The position numbers and the translations under genes were made by a program. A stretch of 64,000 nucleotides of DNA from CAVREM01 sp963728825 (lineage in GTDB: Bacteria > Acidobacteriota > Vicinamibacteria > Vicinamibacterales > CAVVIG01): positions 248,001-312,000 of the forward strand of contig CAVSLA010000006.1 in NCBI GenBank assembly GCA_963728825.1, in the 5' to 3' direction. A model generated the notes under the pieces. It worked only from the letters and a program-made list of their open reading frames with translations, did not search any database and was not told the origin of the DNA. Positions 16,241 through 24,120 of this stretch are shown piece after piece (position 1 is the stretch's first letter; each line of letters begins with the position of its first letter).

Positions 16241-16840
16241 ATGCGGGAAGACGCCCTTTTACAACGGCTTCAAGCCGGCGACGAGCAGGCCATCGGCGAC
16301 CTGGTCGATACCTACGGACAGCGCATTTATCAACTGGCATTTCGGTACCTCCGCAATCGGGAAGACGCGGAGGAAGTGACCCAGGACGTGTTGTTCAAGG
16401 TCTATCGGAAGGTGGCAGCGTTCCGCGGCGACTCGGCACTGTCTTCGTGGATTTACCGGATCACCTTCAATACCGCGATGTCGCGGCTGCGCACGGCGCG
16501 GCTCCAGCCGCTGCCGTCGGACGAGACCACCAACCGAGAGCGGGACGGGCAGCGCCCGGTCAAGCGGGAACCCGCGGACTGGTCGCAGATGGCCGACGAG
16601 CAGGTGTTCCGCTCACAGCTGCGTCGACGCGCTCTGCGCGCCATTCTGGCGCTGCCGGCGATTTATCGAGCGCCGGTGATGCTCCGCGACCTGCAGGGGC
16701 TCTCGACCGAGGAAGCGAGCGCGCTCTTGCGCGTCAAGGATCAGACGTTGAAGTCGCGTCTCCATCGCGGTCGCGTGATCCTGCGCCGGCAGCTCGCGGA
16801 TTTCGCCGGCGGGCTCAGTCTCTACAGAGAGGCGGCCTGA
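16241..16840 (+). CDS. ECF-type RNA polymerase sigma factor
   Basis: This 199-aa protein has sigma-70 region 2 at about residues 12-80 (YLRNREDAEEVTQDVLFKVY, then SWIYRITFNTAMSRLR) and region 4 at about 130-180 (LPAIYRAPVMLRDLQGLSTEEASALL, then LKSRLHRGR). It lacks regions 1.1 and 3, as ECF sigma factors do. The ATG at 16241 has AGAGGA six bases upstream. A GGAATTTT (16190-16197) and GGTTAA (16212-16217) pair upstream could be an autoregulatory ECF promoter, but the 14-base spacing is not certain. No anti-sigma gene follows, because the next gene runs the other way. Confidence 0.92.
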   Translation: MREDALLQRLQAGDEQAIGDLVDTYGQRIYQLAFRYLRNREDAEEVTQDVLFKVYRKVAAFRGDSALSSWIYRITFNTAMSRLRTARLQPLPSDETTNRERDGQRPVKREPADWSQMADEQVFRSQLRRRALRAILALPAIYRAPVMLRDLQGLSTEEASALLRVKDQTLKSRLHRGRVILRRQLADFAGGLSLYREAA

Positions 16841-16857
16841 CAGCGATTGCTGGCTAA

Positions 16858-17700
16858 TCAGAGCAGCGTCGCGTTGTCGAGTGCAACTCGGTCGTGGACG
16901 CTGAGCGTGGGCGTCTCGATTCGCGCGATGCCATTGACGTCCAGCCGGACCTGCGACGCTGCCGCCCTCTCGCGTCGCCCGGCGGAATCGTCGGGCGACA
17001 CGAACGCGCCAATCAGCTGACGCGATCCACCCAGCACACCACGAACGGCCTTGGCCGCTGCCAGCGCGAGCGCCAGTGGACCCGGCGGCCAGAGCTTCCC
17101 GGTTCGTTCCGTCAACCGGCGCCGCATCGGCTCGGTCAACACCGAGACCGCCGCACGCCCGCCAATGGTCGCTTCACCCCATGGGATGACGAGTTGTGAC
17201 GGAGGGACGCCCAGCACTGTCAGCGCGACGTCGCGCGGCGATCCATCGGCTTCGAGTGCCACCAGCGCGCGCACGGCTCCGATGAGCGCTTCGGGTGCCG
17301 TTCCGAACAACCGCTCGCGGCGGTAGCCGAGCTCCCGCACCCCGCGCTCCACGATCTCCCGGTGGGATGCGCCCGCGCAGATCACCACGCTCTCTTCGGT
17401 CGATCGCCGCAGCCGTTTCAGCATCAGCAGCGCGTCGTCGCCCAGCCATTCGCCGCCGTTGACGCGATCGGCCAGGACGACGACGCTGGCGCCGAGACCA
17501 GACACGATGTCCTGGTGTCCGGTGAGGATGGTCGCAAACTGCTCGATCGGCGCCGCCTGCATGATGTCGAGCGCTTTCCCCGCGGCGACCTGCCCGGCGT
17601 CGTCGATGAGGCGAATCGCCGACGCGGCATCGGTCCGCGCGACGGCATGCGCCAGCGTGCCGCCCAGCGCGCCGGCGCCGAGAATCGCGAGGTCCCGCAT
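16858..17700 (-). CDS. Malate/lactate dehydrogenase-like protein, likely not a canonical dehydrogenase
   Basis: The 280-aa protein keeps the NAD-binding Rossmann start (AILGAGALGGTLA, then Asp in IRLIDDAG) and the overall malate/lactate dehydrogenase order. The catalytic region is altered. The usual GGHGD, with the catalytic His, is replaced by LGVPPSQLVIPWGE, and the substrate-binding LDxxRF region reads EALIGAVRALVAL. It is also about 30 residues shorter than normal malate dehydrogenases. It may bind NAD for another reaction or be a regulatory homologue. It is divergently placed to an SDR gene with a 23-bp gap. Confidence 0.7.
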   Translation of the reverse strand: MRDLAILGAGALGGTLAHAVARTDAASAIRLIDDAGQVAAGKALDIMQAAPIEQFATILTGHQDIVSGLGASVVVLADRVNGGEWLGDDALLMLKRLRRSTEESVVICAGASHREIVERGVRELGYRRERLFGTAPEALIGAVRALVALEADGSPRDVALTVLGVPPSQLVIPWGEATIGGRAAVSVLTEPMRRRLTERTGKLWPPGPLALALAAAKAVRGVLGGSRQLIGAFVSPDDSAGRRERAAASQVRLDVNGIARIETPTLSVHDRVALDNATLL

Positions 17701-17723
17701 CGGTCGGGTATTGTAATGGCAGT

Positions 17724-18446
17724 ATGAATACGGATTCGCTGCGCGGACGAGTGGCGGTCGTCACTGGCGGCTCGCGGGGCATCGGGCTCGCGATCGCTCG
17801 AGCGCTTGTCGGACAGGGAGCTCAGGTGACGATCACCGGGCTCGACGAGTCACATCTTTCCGAGGCGCGCCGGCACATCGAAGCCGCCGGTCCCGGATCG
17901 GTCGAGGCGCTGCGCGCCGACGTCCGTCATTACGACGAGGTCGAGCGCGCAATTGCCGCAACGGTGTCACGATTTGGCGGGCTCGATTATCTCGTCAACA
18001 ACGCTGGCGTCGGCGATTTCGTGGAGGTCGCCGACATGACCCCAGCGCAGTGGGCGCGGGTCATCGACACCAACCTGACCGGGGTGTTTTTCGCGTGCCA
18101 CGCGGCGATTCCGCATCTGCGCCGCCGCGGCGGCGGATTCATCATCAACATCAGCAGCCTGGCCGGCAAGAACGCGTTTGCCGGCGGAGCCGCCTACTGC
18201 GCCTCCAAGTCAGGGCTGAACGCGTTCAGCGAAGCCTTGATGCAGGAGGTCCGCTATGACGACATCAGGGTCAGCTATGTGATGCCCGGCAGCGTGGCCA
18301 CCGGCTTCTCCGGTGACGAGACGCGCGGCGCCGACTGGAAGATCTCAGCTGACGAAGTGGCCGAGGTCGTCCTGAACCTTCTGCAGCATCACCCGCGCAG
18401 CCTGCCAAGCCGGGTTGAGCTGCGGCCGTCCAAGCCGCGAAAGTGA
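17724..18446 (+). CDS. Short-chain dehydrogenase/reductase (FabG-like)
   Basis: This 240-aa cytoplasmic oxidoreductase has the classical SDR features: the cofactor motif TGGSRGIG at about residues 15-22, NNAG in YLVNNAGVGD, the catalytic Ser in NISSLAG and the Tyr-Lys pair in YCASK. It resembles 3-oxoacyl-ACP reductase and sugar or alcohol dehydrogenases, and the substrate cannot be told from sequence. A TGTAAT box lies about six bases before the ATG with no clear ribosome binding site, so the transcript may be leaderless. The following small gene is on the same strand, 28 bases later. Confidence 0.9.
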   Translation: MNTDSLRGRVAVVTGGSRGIGLAIARALVGQGAQVTITGLDESHLSEARRHIEAAGPGSVEALRADVRHYDEVERAIAATVSRFGGLDYLVNNAGVGDFVEVADMTPAQWARVIDTNLTGVFFACHAAIPHLRRRGGGFIINISSLAGKNAFAGGAAYCASKSGLNAFSEALMQEVRYDDIRVSYVMPGSVATGFSGDETRGADWKISADEVAEVVLNLLQHHPRSLPSRVELRPSKPRK

Positions 18447-18474
18447 TGTGGCTATGACCGCGGTTTGAGGCTTT

Positions 18475-18732
18475 ATGTCTGTATTCGACAAGCATCGCGA
18501 CACGCTCGAACAGCACGAGACGATGATGGGCAGCGCCCGCGGCCGGCTGGCGGTCGCGCTCGACCTGCTGACGGACTCCCTCGCACTCGTCGGACAGCAC
18601 GGCGTGTACTGCCGAAGCGAACGGTATCCTGGCAAGCCGAAGATGGACATCGCGCTGGTGCTCGAGCAGCTCGATGACGCCAAGCAGCTGGTCCAGAGCG
18701 CGATGGAGGAAATGCGCGCGAAGCGGCCCTGA
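18475..18732 (+). CDS. Hypothetical 85-aa protein
   Basis: I do not recognise this protein. It is mostly helical and charged, with N-terminal SVFDKHRDTLEQHETMMGSARGRL and C-terminal VLEQLDDAKQLVQSAMEEM, suggesting a small helical or coiled-coil protein. It has a single Cys in VYCRSERYPG and no membrane segment. It lies downstream of the SDR gene on the same strand. Its stop is ten bases from the convergent MFS transporter stop. GC-rich third codon positions support real coding. Confidence 0.65.
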   Translation: MSVFDKHRDTLEQHETMMGSARGRLAVALDLLTDSLALVGQHGVYCRSERYPGKPKMDIALVLEQLDDAKQLVQSAMEEMRAKRP

Positions 18733-18741
18733 CCGTCCGAA

Positions 18742-20046
18742 TCAGCGGATTCGATCCTCGAGCACTTCGTCTTCCGGGGCCGGCGCCGCAGCGACCATCT
18801 CCGGCTCCGGCGATCGTCCCCACCGTGATTCGATGATCAGCCACACTACGCCCGGCACACAGAACAGCGCGCCGAGCGCGAACGACATCGTGCGGGGGCT
18901 CCAGCCGGCGCGATCGAGGCCGTACGCGGTGAGATAGCTGGACGCGGACGACGTCAGGGTAACCAGTGCCAGTTCGGCCGCGAACACGCGCCCCCGGAAT
19001 CGATCGGGCACTTCCAGTTGTAGAAGGACGGTGCTGAACACCCACAGGATCGCCCCGCCAAAATGCGCGAGCAGCACACAGAGCGCGGCGACCGGCAGCG
19101 TCGGCGCGAACGCCAGCGCGACGTAAAAGCCACCGACAATGAAGTAGGCGGGGCCGATCGCGCGCCTGAGACCGGCGGGGTGCTGGCCGAGAATCCAGCG
19201 AAGGGCAATGGGCCCCAATGCGGCGCCGATGCCGCGTGCGCCGTACAACACGCCGATCCCGGCTGCCGTGCTGCCGCCGACCGGAAAGATCCGCTGACCG
19301 AAGACCGACAGCAGCAGCAACACCCCGCCTGCCAGGCCCCAGCCCGCCTTGACGAACATCAGCGCCGCGACATGCGATCGGGCCCTGACGTAGCGAAAAC
19401 CCTCGAGCAGATCCGGGACGCCGGTCAACGCCAGCCAGCCGGTCAGCCGCGGCGTCGGCGGGGGCGTCGAGTCGTAATGTGTTCGCCCGATGAAGTAGGC
19501 CGACGCAAGAAAGGAGAGCGCGTTGATCACAAAAGCGACGTTCCGGCCAGCCAGTGCGGTGACGAGGCCACCGATCGATGCGCCGAGAGCCAACATCGCC
19601 GACCAGGTCGCGCTCGACAGCGCGTTGGCAGGCATCAGCTCCTCGTCCGACGTGATGTTCGGGATGGTGGCCGTCCGCGCGGGCTCGAAGAATGACGTCG
19701 CGCTGACCGTCAAGGCCATCACGACGTACGCGATCCAGACGTGCTCGGGCCGGCGGACGAGCAGCAGGCCGAGAATCAGGGTTCCTCGCAGGATATCCGA
19801 GGCGATCATCAGGCGGCGGCGATCGACGCGATCGACGATGACGCCTGCCACCGGACTGACCATCGCGACCGGCAGGAACTGCACGATCAGCATCCACGCG
19901 ACCATGGTCGCGGAGCCGGTCAGGTCGAGAATCAGGGCGAACACCGCAACCGTGTTGAACCAGTCTCCGAGTTGTGAAATCGTCTGGCCGATGTAGAGAA
20001 GACGGAAATTCCGGTTCTGTCGAAGGAGTGCGAGATAGGGATTCAC
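18742..20046 (-). CDS. Major facilitator superfamily transporter
   Basis: This 434-aa inner-membrane protein has about 12 hydrophobic segments and the MFS loop motif after helix 2 (VAGVIVDRVDRRRLMIASDILRG). The pattern resembles the MFS_3 or enterobactin-exporter-like permeases, which are proton-driven exporters, but no substrate can be assigned. The start ATG at 20046 follows normal MFS N-terminal topology (NPYLALLRQNRNFRLLYIGQTISQLGDWF). It is divergent from the kinase-like gene, with only 25 bases between start codons. Confidence 0.9.
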   Translation of the reverse strand: MNPYLALLRQNRNFRLLYIGQTISQLGDWFNTVAVFALILDLTGSATMVAWMLIVQFLPVAMVSPVAGVIVDRVDRRRLMIASDILRGTLILGLLLVRRPEHVWIAYVVMALTVSATSFFEPARTATIPNITSDEELMPANALSSATWSAMLALGASIGGLVTALAGRNVAFVINALSFLASAYFIGRTHYDSTPPPTPRLTGWLALTGVPDLLEGFRYVRARSHVAALMFVKAGWGLAGGVLLLLSVFGQRIFPVGGSTAAGIGVLYGARGIGAALGPIALRWILGQHPAGLRRAIGPAYFIVGGFYVALAFAPTLPVAALCVLLAHFGGAILWVFSTVLLQLEVPDRFRGRVFAAELALVTLTSSASSYLTAYGLDRAGWSPRTMSFALGALFCVPGVVWLIIESRWGRSPEPEMVAAAPAPEDEVLEDRIR

Positions 20047-20053
20047 GCGCGGC

Positions 20054-20059
20054 TATAAT
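20054..20059 (+). promoter_or_regulatory. TATAAT box immediately upstream of the kinase-like gene
   Basis: A perfect TATAAT ends 12 bases before the ATG at 20072. Transcription would start about at 20066, leaving almost no leader and no room for a ribosome binding site. Confidence 0.55.
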
Positions 20060-20071
20060 TCTCGCCGATTC

Positions 20072-21052
20072 ATGCTCGAGACGCTCGGCCACTACAAGCT
20101 CCTCGACAGAATCGGCGCTGGCGGGATCGGCGAGTTGTTTCGGGCTCGCGATACGCGGCACGGCAGAACCGTCGCGATCCGGGTGGTGCGGCCCGACCTG
20201 CTGGCGGATTCCGAACGGCGCCAGCGGCTGCTTCGCAACGCCGCAGCGAGTGCGGCGCTCTCCCATCCCAACATCGCCACGCTCTACGAAGCCGGCGAGG
20301 ATCAAGGCCAGCTGTTCCTGGCCTCGGAATATGTCCCCGGCATGACGTTACGGGCGGCCATTGGCGGTCGCCCGATCAATCCCCGGCGGGCGATCGAATG
20401 CGCCGCCCAGATCGCCGACGCCCTCGCCGAAGTCCACGCCGCCGGCGTGGTTCACGGTGACATCCGCCCCGACAACGTGATCGTCACGCCGAAAGGCAAC
20501 GCGAAGATTCTGGAAACGGGCCTGTCATTGTGGACCACAGGTGGTGCGGCTCGGGCCCGCGCCGGACAGGCGCCAGCGTCGGCAGCTTTCCAGGATCAGG
20601 CCGTCGGGCGGACGGCACCGTATATGTCTCCTGAACAGGCGCTCGGCGAGGACGTCGATCACCGAACTGACGTCTTTTCGCTCGGCGTCGTGCTGTTCGA
20701 GATGTTGACAGGCCGTGTGCCCTTCCAGGCGTCGACAGCGGCCGAAATCACCCAGGAAATCGTGCATGGCCCCCTCGCGGCGCCAACGGCTCTCAACAAA
20801 TCGATTCCTCGCGAGATCGATCCCATCGTCGAACGGATGCTCGCCAAACGGCCGGGCGAGCGCTATGAATCGGCGGCGACCGCGGCCGCAGAGTTGCGCG
20901 CCGTGTTGACGATTCTGGACAGGCGGGACGTCGCCGCAGAGCCACCGGTCATCATCGGCAGCTCGAAGCGGCGTTCCAGCGTCGGGTGGATTGTGGTCGG
21001 GGCGATCCTGGCGGCGGTTTCTGTTCTGGTCTGGCTCGCGACCCGCCCGTAG
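20072..21052 (+). CDS. Ser/Thr protein kinase-like protein, probable pseudokinase
   Basis: The 326-aa protein has a Hanks-type kinase domain (residues 8-280) and a C-terminal membrane helix (GWIVVGAILAAVSVLVWLAT), with a short basic linker between. The glycine loop (RIGAGGIGELFRARD) and the APYMSPEQALGEDVDHRTDVFSLGVVLFEML region are normal. Three catalytic positions are not. The VAIK lysine is Arg37, the helix-C Glu is missing in RRQRLLRNAAASAALSHPNI, and DFG is replaced by ETG (148-150). HRD is present as HGD with Asp130. It may be a pseudokinase that binds partners, or an atypical kinase with reduced activity. Confidence 0.85.
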   Translation: MLETLGHYKLLDRIGAGGIGELFRARDTRHGRTVAIRVVRPDLLADSERRQRLLRNAAASAALSHPNIATLYEAGEDQGQLFLASEYVPGMTLRAAIGGRPINPRRAIECAAQIADALAEVHAAGVVHGDIRPDNVIVTPKGNAKILETGLSLWTTGGAARARAGQAPASAAFQDQAVGRTAPYMSPEQALGEDVDHRTDVFSLGVVLFEMLTGRVPFQASTAAEITQEIVHGPLAAPTALNKSIPREIDPIVERMLAKRPGERYESAATAAAELRAVLTILDRRDVAAEPPVIIGSSKRRSSVGWIVVGAILAAVSVLVWLATRP

Positions 21053-21055
21053 CCG

Positions 21056-21418
21056 TTACTGGTCGCGACCGACCCTGCCGAGAATGTCCGGGAGTTGCTG
21101 GGTAAACGCCGAACGCGCCATGACCTCGTCGACGCCGGCCTGCCGGGCCGCTGCGATCACGTCGGTCTGGACATGAGACGCGAAACCGACGGTCGGGATT
21201 TGTGCGAGCGCCGGGTCGGACTTCATGGCCCCGACCGTCCCGAGCGGATCGGTGCGCGGATTGTTCAGATCGAGAATCACCAGTGCCGGCTGATTCGTGC
21301 GCATGTCGGCCAACGCGGCCTGGGACGAGCGCGCGAACGACACCGCCACGCCGAGCTGGGCGGCCGCGGCCCTGATTTTCGAGGTGAACATCAAGTCATC
21401 GAGGATTGCTAGAATCAC
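21056..21418 (-). CDS. Degenerate response-regulator receiver domain protein
   Basis: This 120-aa protein has a single receiver fold. It begins VILAILDDLMF, has the phosphoacceptor Asp in ALVILDLNNPRTDP and the following alpha/beta pattern. The usual Thr/Ser switch is GFASHV, and the conserved Lys is replaced in EVMARSAFTQQLP. It could be a signalling adaptor or an unphosphorylated structural homologue. The open frame continues upstream to 22009, but that part overlaps the MBL gene antisense. The GTG at 21418 is only three bases from the divergent MBL start. An ATG at 21391 is an alternative. Confidence 0.7.
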   Translation of the reverse strand: MILAILDDLMFTSKIRAAAAQLGVAVSFARSSQAALADMRTNQPALVILDLNNPRTDPLGTVGAMKSDPALAQIPTVGFASHVQTDVIAAARQAGVDEVMARSAFTQQLPDILGRVGRDQ

Positions 21419-21421
21419 GTC

Positions 21422-22069
21422 GTGATCATAGTCGAGACGCGAGCCGTCGAGCCGTTCTTCAAGAACGGCTTCGTCGTCGCCTGTCGCCGCACCCGCGACG
21501 CCGTGCTCATTGATCCCGGCGACGAAGTCGACCAGCTGCTTCAGATCGCGAAGGATCAGACGCTGGCGATCCACCACATTCTGCTGACGCACGCGCACGT
21601 CGACCATGTGACGGGAGTGGCCGCCGCGAAGCGGGCGCTCGGCGTCGAGGTGTCTCTCCATCGCGACGACCTCTTCCTGTACGAGCGGGCCATCGAAATG
21701 GGCCGGATGTTCGGGTTGAACGTTGAGCCGCAACCGCCGATCGATCACTTCTACGCGCCGGGAGAGGCGATTCGCTTTGGTGATTGCGTCGCGATACCGC
21801 ATCACACGCCGGGCCACTGTCCCGGGGGCGTCTGTCTGCAGGTCGGTGCACCTGACGGCACCGGCAAGGACCTGTTCGTCGGCGACACCCTGTTCGCCGG
21901 CTCGATCGGCCGGACCGATCTGCCCGGCGGAAATCACCAGACCCTGCTGGCCTCGATCAAGAAGGTCCTGTTCGCGTTCGGAGACGAAGCGCGCGTCTAT
22001 CCGGGGCACGGGCCGGAGACCACGATCGGCAAGGAACGCCGCACGAACCCGTTCCTGCAGCCATCGTAG
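21422..22069 (+). CDS. MBL-fold metallohydrolase (glyoxalase II-like)
   Basis: This 215-aa protein belongs to the metallo-beta-lactamase superfamily, hydrolysing thioesters or related substrates with a dinuclear metal site. Metal ligands are in LTHAHVDHVTG, TPGHCPGG, GDTLFAGSIGR and YPGHGPETTIG. The length and spacing match the short glyoxalase II-like (GloB/YcbL) type. Without further genes the thioester substrate is unknown. The GTG start at 21422 is preceded by TAGAAT with only six bases between, suggesting a leaderless transcript. The stop is followed by two hairpins and a convergent FHA gene. Confidence 0.9.
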   Translation: MIIVETRAVEPFFKNGFVVACRRTRDAVLIDPGDEVDQLLQIAKDQTLAIHHILLTHAHVDHVTGVAAAKRALGVEVSLHRDDLFLYERAIEMGRMFGLNVEPQPPIDHFYAPGEAIRFGDCVAIPHHTPGHCPGGVCLQVGAPDGTGKDLFVGDTLFAGSIGRTDLPGGNHQTLLASIKKVLFAFGDEARVYPGHGPETTIGKERRTNPFLQPS

Positions 22070-22071
22070 GG

Positions 22072-22130
22072 CGGTCCTTTCGGACGCGCCGCGTGTCAGA
22101 GTCCGTAGGGCCGGTCCTTTCGGACCCGCC
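22072..22130. terminator. Paired GGTCC-TTTC-GGACC hairpins between convergent genes
   Basis: Two near-identical stretches contain GGTCCTTTCGGAC, each able to form a short GC-rich hairpin with a TTTC loop. They sit between the MBL and FHA stop codons. A shared bidirectional terminator is the simplest reading. No T-run follows. Confidence 0.45.
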
Positions 22131-22132
22131 GC

Positions 22133-22432
22133 TCAGGCGTTCAGCGCGCGTTCGATCGTCAGCTCGACGCGGCCGATGCGCAGGCGATCCCCGGTCTTCA
22201 GTCGGGCGCGGTCCACGCGCTTGTCATTCACGTAGATCCCGTTCGTGCTTTCCAGGTCGATCACCTCGAGGTTGTGGTCGCCGGCTTCGAGACGGCAGTG
22301 CAGCCGCGAGACCAGCGCGGCCTCGAGAATGAAGTCCGCGCGCGGGGCGCGGCCGACGGTTTTCGTGGAGCCGGGGAACACGCGAAACGTTATCGGACCG
22401 GCTTCTGAATCCGGGCTGTGCAGAATCCACAT
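22133..22432 (-). CDS. FHA domain protein
   Basis: This 99-aa protein is a single forkhead-associated domain, which binds phosphothreonine. The core motifs are VGRAPRADFIL (conserved Gly-Arg), the LVSRLHCRLE Ser-xx-His segment, and VIDLESTNGIYVN, which includes the NG loop. It has no extra domain, so it is probably an adaptor. The pseudokinase-like protein at 20072-21052 is the only Hanks-type kinase in the window and might be related in function. That link is inference. It is separated from the hydrolase gene by eight bases and is probably co-transcribed with it. Confidence 0.92.
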   Translation of the reverse strand: MWILHSPDSEAGPITFRVFPGSTKTVGRAPRADFILEAALVSRLHCRLEAGDHNLEVIDLESTNGIYVNDKRVDRARLKTGDRLRIGRVELTIERALNA

Positions 22433-22440
22433 TGGGCGAG

Positions 22441-24120
22441 TTATCGGGGGCTGGCCAGAATCTTCTCGAGCCAGCTCCTGAGGGCATCGGTCAGCTCGCG
22501 GCTGATGTTTCGATCCGTGAGGGTGCCGTATTCGTCGATTTCACCGGTGGTCGCCGGCACCAGCAGGTGGTTGACGCCGGCTACCCGAACGACTTCCGTC
22601 GAGCCCCGCCGCCGTGCCTTGGCCAGCTGCTCGAGGCTGTCGGCGTTCGAGGGCATGACCTGGGCGTCCAGCAGACCGTGCATGACGAGCAGCGGCTGAT
22701 CGATATCGCGCATCACCCTGGCCGGATCGAAGGACAGATAGCTGTGAAACCACGGTGTGTCGGCCTGGCGCCTGATCTCGACCGAGATCGCGCCCCAGCC
22801 AAATCCGGTCATGACCGCAGCCTGAATCTGTTTTTGCAGGTCGAGCGCCGACTGTTTCTCGGCGTCGGTCCGCTTGGAGCGCTCGAGCGTTCTGGTGACC
22901 TGAGCGATGTTCGCGTCGGCGCCCTTCACGCCGATCGACGCGACGATGGCGACGGCCGCAATCCGGTCTTCTTTGGAAGCGGCCACCATGGCCACCGGCC
23001 CGCCGTCGCCATAGCCGACGACCGCGATGCGCCGGCGGTCGATCTCTTTCCGGTTCGAGAGGAACCGCACGGCGGCGCGGAGATCTTCAGTGTAGTCGTC
23101 CAGCGTGGCCGATTCCGGCCGCCCGCCGCTCAGGCCGACCCCGCGCTTGTCATAGCGCAGCACGTAGAAACCGCTCTCCGCCAGCCGCCCGGCCAGCTGT
23201 CCGAAGATCGGGATCCCGAAGACCGTTTCGTCGCGATCGGTTGGCTCGGCGCCGCCGACGAGCACGACCGCCGGGCGCGGATGGCCGGCGGCATCCGCAG
23301 GTTTGGACAACGTGCCGGCCAGCGAAAAGCCGTTGGCCTGCACGCGCACCTGTTCGTCGCCGGCATGCGACACGGTGACCCGCCGGGACGACACCGAGGC
23401 GATGTCCTCGCGCGCGACCTCGAGGCTCTGCGAGGGGACACTGACGCGCAGCAGCCGACCGGACTCATCACCCCAGATCTCGGCCATCAACGGTGGCCCG
23501 TCCGGCATGGCCATGGTGATTGGCGTCCGCCGCGCGGTAATCACGCGACTGACCGTCTGGATCTGCTCTTGTGCGGGCGTTCCGACGGTGATGGTCATCG
23601 AACCCAGTGGCGCAATGTAGGCGGGCAGCGTCGCGCCAGGCTCAACGCTGTGCAGCTTCGCGGCAAGCGCTTCATACGGGGCGAAGATCAGGTTCGGCAG
23701 CAGAATCGCTGATTCGTCGATCGTGTCGGTTTTTCCCGAGGCCACCCCGCCGTTGTTCATCTCGCTTGTCGCGGTCGTGCCCGAGACGACCGTCTTGAGC
23801 GTGGTCAGCTGCCCGCGCGTCGTGGCATCGATTGTCAGCGAAAGCGGCTTCCACGCGGCGTCGTAGCGAACCTCCAGGCTCCGCGTGATGACGTCAACGG
23901 GAGGGCCCATGCGGCCGTTTCCCGATACCGTCCAGCCCGTGCCGGTTCGCTCAACGGAAACCTGCTCGCTGCCGACTGCAACGGATCGAAGGAAGACCGT
24001 GAAGGTGCCGGAGGGCGCTGAGGAAACCGGTGCGGTCTGCTGTGCGGAGATGCCCGATGCCGCTGCGACGGCTCCCGCAAGAGCGAGAGCAGCAGCCCGG
24101 CTAAAATGAAACGAGGGCAT
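22441..24120 (-). CDS. Secreted alpha/beta-hydrolase with altered nucleophile elbow
   Basis: This 559-aa protein begins with a signal peptide (ALALAGAVAAASGISAQ). Residues 30-260 form an unassigned beta-rich domain. The C-terminal part (about 270-559) is an alpha/beta-hydrolase with Asp in VMHGLLDAQV and His in AGVNHLLVP. The nucleophile elbow reads VVGYGDGGPVAM, where the usual G-x-S-x-G Ser is replaced by Gly. The protein may be non-catalytic or use another residue. It is likely periplasmic. Its start codon overlaps the divergent ygfZ start (CATG), so any promoter must lie within ygfZ. Confidence 0.8.
   Translation of the reverse strand: MPSFHFSRAAALALAGAVAAASGISAQQTAPVSSAPSGTFTVFLRSVAVGSEQVSVERTGTGWTVSGNGRMGPPVDVITRSLEVRYDAAWKPLSLTIDATTRGQLTTLKTVVSGTTATSEMNNGGVASGKTDTIDESAILLPNLIFAPYEALAAKLHSVEPGATLPAYIAPLGSMTITVGTPAQEQIQTVSRVITARRTPITMAMPDGPPLMAEIWGDESGRLLRVSVPSQSLEVAREDIASVSSRRVTVSHAGDEQVRVQANGFSLAGTLSKPADAAGHPRPAVVLVGGAEPTDRDETVFGIPIFGQLAGRLAESGFYVLRYDKRGVGLSGGRPESATLDDYTEDLRAAVRFLSNRKEIDRRRIAVVGYGDGGPVAMVAASKEDRIAAVAIVASIGVKGADANIAQVTRTLERSKRTDAEKQSALDLQKQIQAAVMTGFGWGAISVEIRRQADTPWFHSYLSFDPARVMRDIDQPLLVMHGLLDAQVMPSNADSLEQLAKARRRGSTEVVRVAGVNHLLVPATTGEIDEYGTLTDRNISRELTDALRSWLEKILASPR

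Noticed and set aside
21419..22009. N-terminal extension of the receiver protein
   Set aside because: It is antisense to the MBL hydrolase gene, whose motifs are clear, and has no domain-like pattern.
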